Assembly: GCA_032622095.1 (NCBI GenBank)
Contig: CP136064.1
Coordinates: forward strand, 8,489,512 to 8,553,511
Reading direction: 5' to 3'
Length of the DNA stretch: 64,000 bases
Source: Siphonodentalium dalli
Taxonomy: Eukaryota > Mollusca > Scaphopoda > Gadilida > Siphonodentaliidae
Made by a program: the position numbers and the translations under genes. Positions 46,428 through 59,071 of the stretch are shown in pieces. The notes beneath the pieces are model-generated. The model saw only the letters and a list, made by a program, of their open reading frames with translations. It was not told where the DNA came from and did no database searches. Within the stretch, counting starts at the first letter, position 1, and each line of letters starts with the position of its first letter.

Positions 46428-46491
46428 ATTATGACAACTGCCCCGCGTGGGTGTATTATGTCAATAAAAATGTTAATGTTAATGTTAATAC
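46428..46491 (+). other. LINE1 3' end with AATGTT microsatellite tail
   Basis: CTGCCCCGCGTGGGTGTATT, TGTCAATAAA and four AATGTT-type units. This is a typical LINE 3' terminus with a short repeat tail instead of poly(A). Confidence 0.7.
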
Positions 46492-46539
46492 AGTCATCTT
46501 TTATTTCACATTTGAATCCATCGACACCATGCGGCCAGC

Positions 46540-47095
46540 ATTTATTTAAGCTATTGTCATGGGTTGGCGTCCATCCATCAACATTTTCCTTTGACACACC
46601 ATACAGGCTACAACCTCATCTGGCAATCACCAAACTTCATATGGATCTTCGGGGTGATCTCTAGATGGGAGTCATCGATTTTGTTCCAAATTAAAAAAAA
46701 CATTGGCCTCCAGCGGCTTTGATTTCAAATTTGAATCCATCGGCACACATTGCAGTCCACATTTATTGGAGAAATGTTTTGAAAATTTACTTGCATGTTT
46801 ATGATTACCTCTGGATGGGAGCTACCGAATTTTAACGGTTTTCTATGAAAACCATGGCTCTTTAATTATCTTTACATGACTAAATCCTTTGGCACACAAT
46901 GCAGACCACATCCCTCGTCCAAATTTATATGGATCTGTTGGGTGACCACTAGATGGTCCTAGATGGGAGCCATCAATTTCCCCCCGAATTTCGTTAAAAA
47001 CACATGACCACTTCATATATCTCTTTATGTTGACATCTAGTGCCGTACATATACATGCCAACTTTCCGCATTCCTTATCTCTCCATTAACTCACT
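46540..47095 (+). repeat. Dispersed repeat family R, about three tandem units
   Basis: Units of about 170 bp carry CACCAAACTTCATATGGATC, GGTGATCTCTAGATGGGAG and a CGTTAAAAACA-type end. Foldback B begins at the end of this copy. Confidence 0.65.
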
Positions 47096-47105
47096 TTTGA
47101 CATTT

Positions 47106-50100
47106 AGTCCAGGAGATATTGGTCGACCTCTGCACCCCCCCCCCCCCCCAGGACTTAACTTCACCCCACTAATTTTCTTCCTTAAGGTCTCCTCTAATTT
47201 TTTCACTTGTTAACAAGAAAACAAAATTGGCCGCAGAGACTCCAGACAAGATGGCGTCCATCATGGCGGCCATTGTTTTTTAATGCACCAGGTCTCTTTG
47301 ATCGCCGTTATAGTAAAGATGATGTCACATGCCGTCTTGTTTTCCGATCGATTCGTTATGCTAATATACAACCCTTACAAATTAGCCAAAAATCCGACAC
47401 CAGAATCCAATATGGCGGCCAAGATGGCCGCCGAAATGTGAAAATATGCTATTTTTCTGTCATGTTACCACCTTTCGTTTGTCTCTGTAGGAAAATGTTA
47501 GAATTTTTGCGTTATGTTATACATTTATCATATAGAGGAGTCATTGGCGAATACATGGGGATCATAATATGCATTCATTGCGGGATATTTTTGTCCGATA
47601 TCACGTTTTCCCAAATGCCGGTATCATAGGTCAAAGCCGAATCTCCGTTAATAACGCGATGTTATGTTTCGAATCAATGAATGTTATTGCTATTATAACA
47701 ACACCCATGCATATATATGTGCAGGAGATACTCGAGCTAGGATTCCTCTTATACCTGAGTTGAGGAATATTTACCCAAATCCAAGATGGCGGCCAAAATG
47801 GCCACCAGAAATAAAAAATCTCCGAAAATCGCTGATTTTAACATCAGTGAGCATTATTGTCATGACAACTCAACTCCTCCTACATTCCTTTACTTTCTTA
47901 GGATGGGCGTTATTGTTTCGCGATTTCTACCCACCGTTACATGTTGATATGTATGAATTATTCATTAGGGTTTGGCAAGTGATACTCACAGTCAATATGG
48001 CGGCCAAACTGGCGGGCAGAAATTGAAAAGAAGCCGATATTATCACATACTAATTTCAACTTTTTGTCATAATATTAATTTGTATAAACGAAACGGTACA
48101 TAATATAAGCCATCTATTAGTTCCAATGTAAGTCGTAGACTTTTGGAAGGATGAAAACCCACAATCGCGATGTGGCATTTCAAAATCCATTCTCCACTAA
48201 GGGCTCATACTGGCCGTAATCGTATATAGGTGCGCCGAATAGTCATATTATGACTTCCAAGAATCAAAACAACAGTACCTGAGCTTATTCTGAATTGCCA
48301 CATTCAGCATTATCTAGACTCGTTTCCGTCTCTTCGTCAGATTAATCTATCTCACTCACAACAACAGTTCACTACTCTTCTTTGTAGAAGGGTGCCACTA
48401 ATCGGAATGTTTCAAACAATACATAATTATGCCGGTGTCCAGCTCACGTGTTTGTTTCGAAAGCTTGGAATTCTTAGCGAGCTTCATTCGTGGTATAGCT
48501 TATGGTATAATTCAGATGCTACATATGGGGTATATGCGTCATCTTGTGCGATACACTATAAAGGTATTCGGTCGATGCGTATACTAGCTTTCTGAAGGAC
48601 ATATCTATCTGCGTATTGTCAGCTTTGGTGACCTAATGGGGATAACAACGTGTACACCTAGTAATTTTCCCAAACAGCCACTTCTCAATATATGGTTCAT
48701 CAATTCACATACCCATCTAATGCACTGAGGTACCCGGACAACTTCTGTATATGGCTTCGAATGTTGAAAGCCCGACATTTGACGGATGCATTTCTGCTAA
48801 GGCGTAGAAGACCATAATGCATAATATACCCAAACTCCTTGAACATGATCATAAGAACAAGCTTGTTGGCGTCCAGCAATCGTCTCACCGAACAGTTCCA
48901 AGCAGATGATAACAATACACACGGTGCTAGTTTGTGGGTATGTGTCATGATAGTGGAAATGAAATTGGACCATGACTGCACCGCCCCTTATTTTGTTATG
49001 TTTTAGATTCAAACAGGATCTCATGTGTGGCTTTGCTTTCCTTGTATGCTAATATTGTATGTTCCCATCCGTTTGGAAGCCGTTCTTAAACAACTGGACC
49101 AGGAGTATGCCATTGTCTACTGTTGTATAAGCCCCACCAAGACTGGGGTGTAGTCTTAAAGGCGATGCATTTGATAGTTGGTTGATATGTCATACTCACG
49201 CTGGGTGTTATGGTTCAAGAACGTACAAATGCGATCAACAAAAGGGTGAAATGTTCAACGCGAAGAACATCCAGAGGAATGTGACGTTGATGAGCTCTTG
49301 CATTCAGTTGAACAAACGTTGGTACACCAAGTGAGTTCTTGGTAACATCACCATTGCGACCATTTTCCTACATGAGACATTAACTACTATATTCTAAAGT
49401 TATATATATAAAGCTATATGATCATAAAGGTCGCGTTCCCCAACGTCCACAGCCATTGCCATCGAGATTGTAAATTGTTCTTTAAATACATAGTGAAATA
49501 AAAGCACCACAGTCCCTGACATGTTCTTGAATAACACCGCCCACATACTGACACTAACCCCGAGAGAGGATAACAAAACACGCATACATTCATGCTATAA
49601 GGACATTATCATTTAGTCCATCCGACTGTTTTGAGGGAGGCTAGCATAGTATTATCCAGACAAAAGTGTACGTAGTTGAATCAGAAAGGCTTCGAAACGG
49701 ATGTGGAAATACAATCTTACCACACCAAATAAAACCGACACGCATGACATTCGATATCTTAAACATGCACCAGGTGTAGGGGTGGTATATACAGTGGCCC
49801 ATTTCATTCCCACTATCATGGCGCATGTCCACAAACTAGCACCGCGAGCATTGTTCTTCTCTGCTGGGATATATTCGACGAGACAACTGCGGGGCGTCAC
49901 ACAGTTTGCTTCGGATAATGGTCAAGAAGTGTGGGTAGTCTGTACACTAGGGTCTTCTCCTTAGCAGATAGACATCTGTCCAAGGGAATGAGACAGCTAG
50001 CAACCTTCGAAACACTGTCGAAGTTGTCCACATATGCGAATACGTTCGCTGGGTTTGTGAGTTGACGAACCATCTATTGAGAAGTGACTAACTAACTGGT

Positions 50101-52809
50101 TCGCCAGGTGTACATGTCGTTATCCCATGGGGTATGATACACATACATAGAGATGACCTTCTGTAAGCTTGTATACTCATCGGCCATATGCCTTCCTAGT
50201 TCAAGATGACGCACAAATATCATAGTTAGCAAATATTTAAAATCGTAAGCTAGACACCGGAAAATGAATTGTTTGAAACGTTATGATTAGAGGGACCCTA
50301 CTCCCAGGAAGTGATGAATACTTTGTCGGTGTGAGCGACCTAGATTTATCAGACAAAGAAATGGAAGATGGTCCAGATAATTATGGACGTGACGTGGCAA
50401 ATCAGAATCTGTTATCAGGTAATTGTTCTGATATAACTATTTGGCGCACCTACGCTTACGGCCATTATCGGCACTAAGTGGAGACTGGATTTCGAAATGC
50501 CACATAGCGATATTAATTGTGGTTTTTCATCTTTCCAGAAGGATACGAGCTATGTTGTGCATTTTGATACCTTTAAGTTGAACTAGTAGATGGTTTATGT
50601 ACAGTTTCGTCCATACATACCGATATTATGACAAAAAAGTTGAAATTAATATCGATTTCTTTTCAATTTCTAGCCGCCAATTTAGCAGCGATCTTGGCTG
50701 TGAGTATCAATTGCCAAACCCTAATGAATACTTCATGTCACTATTCCATATCAACATGTAATGGTGGATAGAAATTGCGAAACAATAACGCCCATCGTAA
50801 GAAAGTAAAGGAATGTAGACTTGTTTTCAAATTTCGGTCGCCATTTTGGCCACCATCTTCGATTTGGAAAACAATTTCTTGCATGAGATCTAATGTAATT
50901 ACTTCACCTCAGTATTTCCAACTCAATTGTAAGCATGGGTGGAGTTGTCTCGACAATAATGCCCAATGATGTGAATATGAGGGAATTTCGGTGATTTTTC
51001 AAAATCTGTCCGCCATTGTGGGCGCCATTTTGGATTTGGGGGACTTTTATTTTGTCATTATTTCGATGGTCCAAACGGTACATAATATAATCCATCTATT
51101 AGTTCCAACATAAGTCGTAGCCTTCTGGAAGGATGAAAACCAACAATTAATAATCGCGATGTGGCATTTCGAAATCCATTCTCCACTAAGCGCCCATAAT
51201 GTCCGTAACCGTATATAGGTGCGCCGAATAGTCATATTTTGACTTCCAAGAATCAAAACAACAGTACCCGAGTTTGTTCTGATTTGCCACATTCAGCATT
51301 ATCGGGACCAGTCTCTTCGTCAGATTAATCTATCTCGCTCACACCAAGACAGTTTTCTAAACTTCTTTGTAGAAAGGTCCCACTAATCAGAATGTTTCAA
51401 ACAATGCATATGCTGGTACCGGTCTCTATCTGTGTATTTTCAGCTTTGGTGACCTAATGGGAATAACAACATGTACGACTGGTGATCTTCCCAAACAGCC
51501 ACTTCTCAATTTATGGTTCATCAATTCACATACTCATCTAATGCACTGACGTACCCGGAAAACTTATGTATATGGCTTCGAATGTTGAAAGCCTGACATT
51601 TGACGGATGCCTTTCTTCTAAGGTGTAGAAGACAATAATGCATAATATACCCACCGCCTACTTGACTGTGAGTATCAATTGCCAAACTCAAATGAATACT
51701 TACTTCATATCAATATTCCATATCAACATGTAATGGTGGGTAGAAATCGCAAAACAATAACGCACATAGTAAGAAAGTAAATGACTGTAGGCGTGTTTTC
51801 AAATTTCGGTCGCCATTTTGGCCGCCATCTTCGATTTGGAAAACAATTTCTTGAATGAGATGTAAGGTAATTACTTCACCTCAGTATTTCCAACTCAACT
51901 GTAAGAATCGGTGGAGTTGTCTCGACAATAATGCTCAATGATGTGAATATGAGGGAATTTCGGTCATTTTTCAAAATATGTCCGCCATCGTGGGCGTCAT
52001 TTTGGATTTGGGAGACTTTTATTTGGATATGGTACAAGGACAGTTCTTCGCATAAGTGTTCCCAACTCACAATAGTAAGCAGGTATGGAGTTGTCGTGAC
52101 AATAACGCTCACTGATGTTAAAATCAGCGATTTTCGGCGATTTTTATATTTCTGTGGCTGTTTTGGCCGCCATCTTGGATTTGGGCGAATATTCCTCAAC
52201 TCAGGTATAAGAGGAATACTATCTCGAGTATCTCCTGCACATATACATGCATAGGTGTTGTTATGATAGCAATAACATTCATTGATTCTAAACATTACAT
52301 CGCATTATTAGCGTCGATTCGGCTTTGACCTATTATACCGGTATTTGGGAAAACATGATATCGGACAAAAATATCGCACAATGATTATATATTATGGTCC
52401 CCTTGTGTTCGCCAATGACTCTTCTATACGATAAATGTATAATTTTACGCCAAGATGTCAATATTTTCCCACAGAGACAAACATATTTTCACATTTCGGT
52501 GGCCATCTTGACCGCCATATTGGATTCTGGTGTCGGATTTTTGCTCATTTGTATATTAGCATAACGAATCGAGCGGAAACAAGACCGCGTGTGATATCAT
52601 ATTTACCATAATGGTGATCAAAGATACCTGGTGCATATATAAAAATTGCGACATGATGGACGCCATCTTGTCTGGAGTCTCTGCGGCCAATTTTTTCTTG
52701 TTAACAGAATATTATTTTAGAGGAGACATTAAGAAAGAAAATTAGTGGGGTGAAGTTGAGTCCTGGGGAGAGGGGGGGGGTGCAGATGTCGACCAATGTC
52801 TCATGGACT
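47106..52809. mobile_element. Foldback element B, 5.7 kb, with multiple inverted and direct internal copies
   Basis: The ends read AGTCCAGGAGATATTGGTCG with TGCACCCCCCC and GGACTTAACTTCACCCCACT, like element A, so both belong to one family. TA lies at both borders. The left block 47106-49000 recurs inverted at about 49800-50780, again direct at 51055-51650, and inverted at 51660-52809. Arms carry CAAGATGGCGGCC and CAAGATGGCGTCC motifs. Open frames such as 47207-47629 and 51876-52295 are mirrored repeats, not genes. Confidence 0.8.
49000..49800. other. Central part of foldback B without a recognised arm
   Basis: Noncoding; I see no gene or clear internal repeat. GTCCATCCGACTGTTTTGAG-type sequence here may be a degenerate arm. 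Confidence 0.35.
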
Positions 52810-53712
52810 AATCGTTCCGGATGGAATTCAGTTCATCGGAGTTTTTGTTTGTCTCTCAAGCGGAACCAATATTTCATTATCGGAGCTAAAAACCCTTTAT
52901 CAATGAGTACGGTGTTACTCAATGGGTCGCATCGTTGGGTGTGGCGAATTTCTAAACAAAAATATCATTGAAGAGGCTCAAACCCGACCCAGAATTCCCC
53001 CATGGAAGGTTTTTATGTGACACCGAGACGGAATGGAGCAACGTAAAGGGATATTTGCATAGCACTAATCGAGCTCCCACGTCTCATTCTTTCTTTGAGT
53101 ATATATGGTCATATATAGAATGAATTGCACATTTGATACTACCAATGCGTTGTTTTAGCTATAAACGTTTGGCAACAATGGGTTAAATTGGTATAAATAG
53201 TATTCCGGATGCCACCCTCTGTTATGGAGTATTCCAGATGCCACCCCCCCCCCATTTTAGGCCGGATGCCAGAGGGGGTGGGGTGGTGCCCCTCGTATAT
53301 GGCCGTATAGTGATACCTTTCTAAGCGTATTTGACCAGCCAATCGGGCGACTGAAGTCACGAAGCTATCGGCGATGGGCGACACATTACCATCGGTAGCC
53401 GGGGGTGGCTCATCGTCGTCTGAATATTCTGATGATGAGGTACAACAAAAACGTTATCATCTCCTATTAAAATGTCGATCATTGCTGTTTCGAAAATGTT
53501 GCAGCCATGTTGGTTGCCAATACTTGGAATGATACCACTGACTCCTGGCTCCAATACAAACAATGGGTTGGACAGTGCATGTATCGCAATGACTGTACAA
53601 CGTATATATGTTTAAATAGAATTATCCAGGCGTATATCAGTAAATGTGTCACAGGCTGTCGACGGTTACCAGGACAAGTAAATACGCGACTCCAGTGGAC
53701 TGATCATTGGAT
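52810..53712. other. Noncoding stretch with a GGATGCCACCC duplication
   Basis: A short tandem at 53205-53280 contains ATTCCGGATGCCACCC twice and a C-run. The overlapping minus-strand frames 53139-53563 have no domain I recognise. Confidence 0.4.
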
Positions 53713-53797
53713 ATCAGTTGTGTTTCCCGGAGTCATCTTTAATCACAACATGGTATAGAGTTACCCCTCTTCTGTCAAATATATTTATGTATTTTTG
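53713..53797 (+). repeat. Direct repeat of about 84 bp, copy 1
   Basis: ATCAGTTGTGTTTCCC and TATAGAGTTACCCCTC blocks recur at 56129-56213. The repeats bracket 2.3 kb that includes the weak exon candidates. Confidence 0.75.
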
Positions 53798-53829
53798 TTT
53801 AATTCACAAACACACACTGCAACCTACAT

Positions 53830-54340
53830 TTATTGCAGAAATGTTTTGAAATATACAGGCATGTTTAGGATTACCTCTTAATGGGAGGTATCAGATTTGA
53901 ACTAATTTCTATGAAAACATGGCGGCGGGTAGCCATCTTGGATTTTACTCGTATGTCTAAATCATTTGGCACACACTATACACCACATTCCTAACCCGAT
54001 CACCACCAAACTGTATATTGACTGCGGGTGACCACCAAATGGTAACCGTCGAAATTTTCCAAATTTTGGTAAAATAAAAAACATGGCTACCAGCGACAAT
54101 CTTGGAATTTACTCTTTGCATAACTAAATCCATGTACCTTCATTTTAACGTACTTGACTAAATCATTCGGCACATCCTATCGTCACCAAACTTCACAAGA
54201 ATCTTCGGTGTGGTCTCAGGATGGCATCCATCATATTTTGACGAACTTCGTTAAAACATTGCTGCCAGCATCAATCATGGACGTCATGGACTTGATTGCA
54301 ATCATTGTATATCAGTCTTTAATGTCTTTAATGATAATAT
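53830..54340 (+). repeat. Dispersed repeat family R, another multi-unit copy
   Basis: Three units with ACATGGCGGCGGGTAGCC, ATCTTGGATTTTAC and GGTGACCACCAAATGG blocks. Confidence 0.65.
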
Positions 54341-54515
54341 GTCCATCGTGACCACATTTTCACATGACACATGAGTACATATAACAAATATACAGTACAT
54401 TACATAAACATGATATGTCAATTATACATATAAACAGGAAATACACATATATAAATGTAGTATGTATAACACATACAAAGATGAACCTAGAAATCGGCAG
54501 TATACCAGTGAGTAT

Positions 54516-54599
54516 ACAGGAGATAATTTTTTTACCCCCGCTGCGCGCTGGGGCCAAATCATCAGGTTGCGACACCTGTGAATCGGCGTCGTTTTTCAT
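54516..54599 (-). other. Possible coding exon, weak
   Basis: Read on the minus strand, an ATG at 54599 opens about 27 non-repetitive polar codons (MKNDADSQVSQPDDLAPARS), followed by a GGTAAA donor-like site. Upstream (54660-54760) lie CCAAT and an ETS-like CCGGAAGCG. It is outside recognised repeats. No homology is recalled, so this is only a candidate. Confidence 0.2.
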
Positions 54600-55206
54600 G
54601 AGTGAGATGAATATATCTCATTACCCGCGGTGTGATGTCATTATCGAATATTCCGACTAGAGTGTTATATAATGGACCTATCCGTAGGTACCGCCCCCAA
54701 TTTCAATTATAGCCAATGAGCCGATAGCTTAAACCCGGAAGCGACATGTGCCTGCCTATAGTGATACGAAATACACCACAAGCGGTTCCTTAACTACCAT
54801 TGTAAGCCATAGGGAATTTACGAACACGAGAGCAAAATGAGTGTTAAAAAGCTAAAATGGCGTTGAAATGTACACGGGGAACATGTCCGGTTGACGAACG
54901 ATATTTATACACATGTTTTAGTTCGGTTCCCTAAATAAAAAGTAACCAAGACATCTGTTTACGCTGGATTAAACAATGCCAACGACAACGCTCGGATCCT
55001 AATGTTATTTAAATTCCAATATTAATATAACAGATTTCAAACTAAAACGTGGAAATAGTAGTCCCGATCGATGATGCGTTATGAATATTAATTGTGCCGT
55101 GAGTATTTGTTTTATGTGAAGTGTTTTCGTTATAAATGTATACACATGTGTTGCTGTTATAACACCGTGGTAATATTGAGTTCAAATGTATGCTATTCAC
55201 ACTAAC

Positions 55207-55266
55207 CTGTAGGATCTCCTGCGAACGTTTTACTGAATCCGTTTGAGAATCTAAAGATTCCTCCAT
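55207..55266 (-). other. Possible 20-codon first exon with consensus splice donor
   Basis: The minus strand reads 20 codons from an ATG at 55266, MEESLDSQTDSVKRSQEILQ, ending exactly at CAG|GTTAGT, a strong 5' splice site. The residue pattern loosely recalls the start of Vti1-type SNARE helices, but the piece is too short to identify. No partner exon was found in the window. Sequence around it is non-repetitive. Confidence 0.3.
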
Positions 55267-56128
55267 ATTAATGCGACAATGGACGTGTAAATGAGAATCA
55301 ACAGATGTTTTCCAAGAGAATTACACGAAATTTCACACATTGCACGTGCTTCGCGGTGTATACATGCAAGCTTCACCGAACGAGTTCACTTTGTGCCATT
55401 GTTGCCTCATGGCAACATGTAACTGACTCCATGATAGTCGGCGTTTTCTTTAATGTACTTTAGTGGCGGTAAAATATGATGTGGAATTTTGAAAGACCAT
55501 TATTTGATAACCCTTTGCATCCGGTCTGATGTCACTGGGGCTCATTCAGGACGCTCGTGGTATGGTAAACTGATATCGTTATATTTATTTCGACAAAAGA
55601 GGGATTATAGAATAATTACCACATGTACACCTCCGTTTGGTTTATTTCATCAAGGTGTGAACTATTAGCATAGCTTCGATATTATATTTGCTATTTGATA
55701 TTGAAATTTTATAATGGCTTCATTTACACAGTTTGATTCAACGTGTTGGGTATCGGAAATGGCCTAACAATCACACGTGTTTTTTTGTTTAAAAACTGGT
55801 TCTATTGTTTGTTTATATCTAACGACAGTCACTTTTACAAGATGCATATATACACACATAGGTATCTTGAAAATCGTGAAATTCAGAAAAAAACTATATT
55901 ATCGTGTTACATGGCGTTTAACAACACAGTCCGTTCTCATCAGAAGCCATTTTAGCACTGCAGAGATAACGAAATTGAGATGGCTTGTGGTGCGTAGTAA
56001 CAGTAACATGCAGTCTACAGGTGGGCGGGACGTATGGATAGGTCCATTGAGTGTCGGGTAATAAGTTAATCGGGGTGTGTTTTTCGTCTTCCAACGCAGT
56101 GCGGACAAATCCTTTTACTTTCCCATGT

Positions 56129-56213
56129 ATCAGTTGTGTTTCCCTGGTTCAGCTTTACTAATCACAAACATGTTATAGAGTTACCCCTCGTTTGTCAAAG
56201 ATATTTCTGTACT
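56129..56213 (+). repeat. Direct repeat of about 84 bp, copy 2
   Basis: Second copy of the block at 53713-53797, with several substitutions. Confidence 0.75.
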
Positions 56214-57380
56214 TGGCAGGGGAGAATCTGCCGAAATAGTACAGACACAGAGAGGGGTTGGGGTTGATGGTTCGACGTCGGAAAAACGTTGTGATGCAAT
56301 ATTTGTCCAGTCAACACATTTATCAAAGATTAATTAGGAAACATTAAGATTTCGGAGTTATATCACTTAGTTGTGTATTGTTAATACCTGTCGCATCATT
56401 TCTGAGCATGACATGCCCATATTAGAGATTAGAGAACACTATATGCATCACCAGGTTGAACGCTCATGATTATATTATACCGGTACATGCAGCCCAACTT
56501 TGTAACTATTTTGAGTTCGCTGATTTTTAAAACAACTTAAAGCAACAATGCATATCATTTCATTTCAAAGGCACATTTTTTTATGATATTATAGCGCATA
56601 CGTTCCACTCTCAATACTATTACATTATTCAAGCAATTGGTTGAATGTATTTATGCTAGTCAAAATTCAAGTCAATAAGCATGTATCAGCAGTCCTATAC
56701 ATGGCTAAACATAAAAAACATAAACCCATTTTGAATGACAAAATGTACATCCCCATGTCAACAGTATAAATTATTACAAAATATTTGCAAATATCATATT
56801 GCCCTCTGAGCCTTTCACATCAGTCAGTGGATACCAACACCATTTTATTTTGAATATGATGGTATACTGTCCAATCCAGTAGGATGACACATGGAATGCA
56901 TTGGCCAAATACACTTGAACACTGTGTGTGCACATCATGCACCATTATAATTGTGAGGTGAATGTTATAGGCCTATGGTGAAATCCCTATAAGTAACGCA
57001 TATCTTGATATATTCACTCATAAGTATTTAAATGTTGGCAAACAGATGGGAAGCAGATACCTATGGGAACTGTTATTACGATTTTGCTTCCGATTACATG
57101 TATGCTAATACCATTCAACTATTGTGGGTTGTATTAATATTAGTTTGTTGCTTGTGTCTTCAGTATTATTTTTACATGGGGATTTTGTAAACGATATGTT
57201 CGGAAAAGGTAGGGCCTACAGAGTTTGGAAATCCATGTTTCCGTTTTTTCTACGACGCCCCATGTGGCCATCTTGGTATTTTTTAAATGGCTGCCAAAAA
57301 TATAATATTAACCAGGTTTTCCATTGTTTGAAAATATCCTATGGACATATATATTCCAATAAAGGATAATTATCATTTGC
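56214..57380. other. Noncoding stretch before the satellite
   Basis: AT-rich. The 81-codon frame at 57124-57369 is Phe-rich and unrecognised. No repeat is evident apart from a GGCCATCTTGG motif near 57265. Confidence 0.45.
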
Positions 57381-58256
57381 AAATGAATCACTGATTGGGT
57401 TTGAGTGTACTTGTAAATGAATCACTGATTGAGTTTGAGTGTACTTGTAAATGAATCACTGATTGAGTTTGAGTGTACTTGTAAATGAATCACTGATTGA
57501 GTTTGAGTGTACTTGTAAATGAATCACTGATTGAGTTTGAGTGTACTTGTAAATGAATCACTGATTGAGTTTGAGTGTACTTGTAAATGAATCACTGATT
57601 GAGTTTGAGTGTACTTGTAAATGAATCACTGATTGGGTTTGAGTGTACATGTAAATGAATCACTGATTGGGTTTGAGTGTACTTGTAAATGAATCACTGA
57701 TTGAGTTTGAGTGTACTTGTAAATGAATCACTGATTGAGTTTGAGTGTACTTGTAAATGAATCACTGATTGAGTTTGAGTATACTTGTAAATGAATCACT
57801 GATTGAGTTTGAGTGTACTTGTAAATGAATCACTGATTGAGTTTGAGTGTACTTGTAAATGAATCACTGATTGAGTTTGAGTGTACTTGTAAATGAATCA
57901 CTGATTGAGTTTGAGTGTACTTGTAAATGAATCACTGATTGAGTTTGAGTGTACTTGTAAATGAATCACTGATTGGGTTTGAGTGTACATGTAAATGAAT
58001 CACTGATTGGGTTTGAGTGTACTTGTAAATGAATCACTGATTGAGTTTGAGTGTACTTGTAAATGAATCACTGATTGAGTTTGAGTGTACTTGTAAATGA
58101 ATCACTGATTGAGTTTGAGTATACTTGTAAATGAATCACTGATTGAGTTTGAGTGTACTTGTAAATGAATCACTGATTGAGTTTGAGTGTACTTGTAAAT
58201 GAATCACTGATTGAGTAGGAGTGTACTTGTAAATGAATCACTGATTGGGTTTGAGT
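57381..58256 (+). repeat. 34-bp satellite array, about 26 copies, with a 340-bp higher-order period
   Basis: The unit begins AAATGAATCACTGATTGAGT and continues TTGAGTGTACTTGT. Variant units (GATTGGG..GTACATG at 57631 and 57971; GAGTATAC at 57781 and 58121) recur exactly 340 bp apart, that is ten units. Noncoding. Confidence 0.95.
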
Positions 58257-59071
58257 CAGTCTGGGTGAACGTCGACTCTATATTTGAAATATAGAGTCTG
58301 GAGCTTATGTGGCCAAAACCATTTCTATTCAGCGAAGAGCTTCCCCAAAATGACGTCACGGATTAAAAAAAATACATCGATGATTGACAGGTGTCCCCAC
58401 GTGTTATTTTTTGTGCTTCGCAATAGCAATGGCCTGTGTCGCGACATAAACTTACAGCAGATAATATTTGTCGTGTGTGCGACTATTCTTTTTCGGGAGA
58501 TGAACTCGCTGCATCAACCGGAAAGCTGCATCCGAGAGCAAAAAATAAGATCGTCATCAAAAATGATGCTTTAGAACTATTTAAAAGCATAAAATTAAGT
58601 CATTTCCTCGGTGTTAACTTTCAGATGACTTTTTTACGACAAATAAATTGATTTGCAAACCATGGTACAATCATGAAAGTAAATCAAATACACGGACATG
58701 AGTGAGTTCTATTTATATTTATGGGAGGCCAAGTTGGTACCATGCGCAGGCCTATCTATCAGGTCTAGCACATCCTTCAAATTAATCCGAATATATAATT
58801 TCGAAGCCATTGTTGTCTCTGTTGTATTTGCAAGCATCGCTTTCGATCGGAGAAATTCCGCTCTGTTACTATAATTAGAGGTGACATTATGGGAGTCTCC
58901 GCCCACTAACACTTGTTTATTAACCCATACGGTTTCATTGGACGGAAAATAATTTACGCAATCAATCAGATTACGGAATCCCGAGGACTTGGAAATGAGA
59001 TAGCGATGTTATCCGTCAGACCTTATATTCAATGTTGTAATGAATATTTAGGTATGAGTTTACTCAGACTG
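58257..59071. mobile_element. 815-bp element inserted in the satellite, 9-bp target duplication
   Basis: Termini CAGTCTGGGTGAAC and, inverted, CAGTCTGAGTAAAC. GGTTTGAGT is duplicated at 58248-58256 and 59072-59080; intact satellite units show it only once, which confirms the duplication. Nine-base duplications point to a Mutator-like or related element. It is mostly noncoding. Confidence 0.85.
58436..58651 (+). pseudogene. Possible zinc-finger fragment inside the 815-bp element
   Basis: A 71-codon frame without an ATG at its start contains ICRVCDYSF, a CxxC pair, followed by polar sequence and LFKSIKLSHFLGV. It may be a remnant of a transposase N-terminal zinc finger, but no second zinc-binding pair is visible in frame. 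Unidentified. Confidence 0.25.

Larger units (their letters stand above)
16100..46491 (+). mobile_element. LINE1: degenerate non-LTR retrotransposon split by at least four insertions
   Basis: Endonuclease, reverse transcriptase and C-terminal zinc-knuckle pieces of one LINE appear in order on the same strand at 16151-16788, 20374-21450, 43625-44311, 44588-45224 and 45617-46019. Each break falls inside a conserved domain, and the two sides fit together. The 3' end is a CCCCGCGTGGG block, AATAAA and an AATGTT microsatellite tail ending at 46491, typical of I/Jockey- or RTE-like invertebrate LINEs. The intervening DNA is about 26 kb. The clade cannot be fixed by eye. The copy is dead. Confidence 0.85.

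Noticed and set aside
47207-47629. 140-residue protein gene in foldback B
   Set aside because: The frame is Arg/Trp-rich because of repeated GATGGCGTCC words, and it is mirrored in the other arm; there is no domain.
55401-55416. RFX X-box upstream of a ciliary gene
   Set aside because: GTTGCCTCATGGCAAC has a 4-base spacer, two more than the usual 14-base X-box, and the downstream exon is uncertain.
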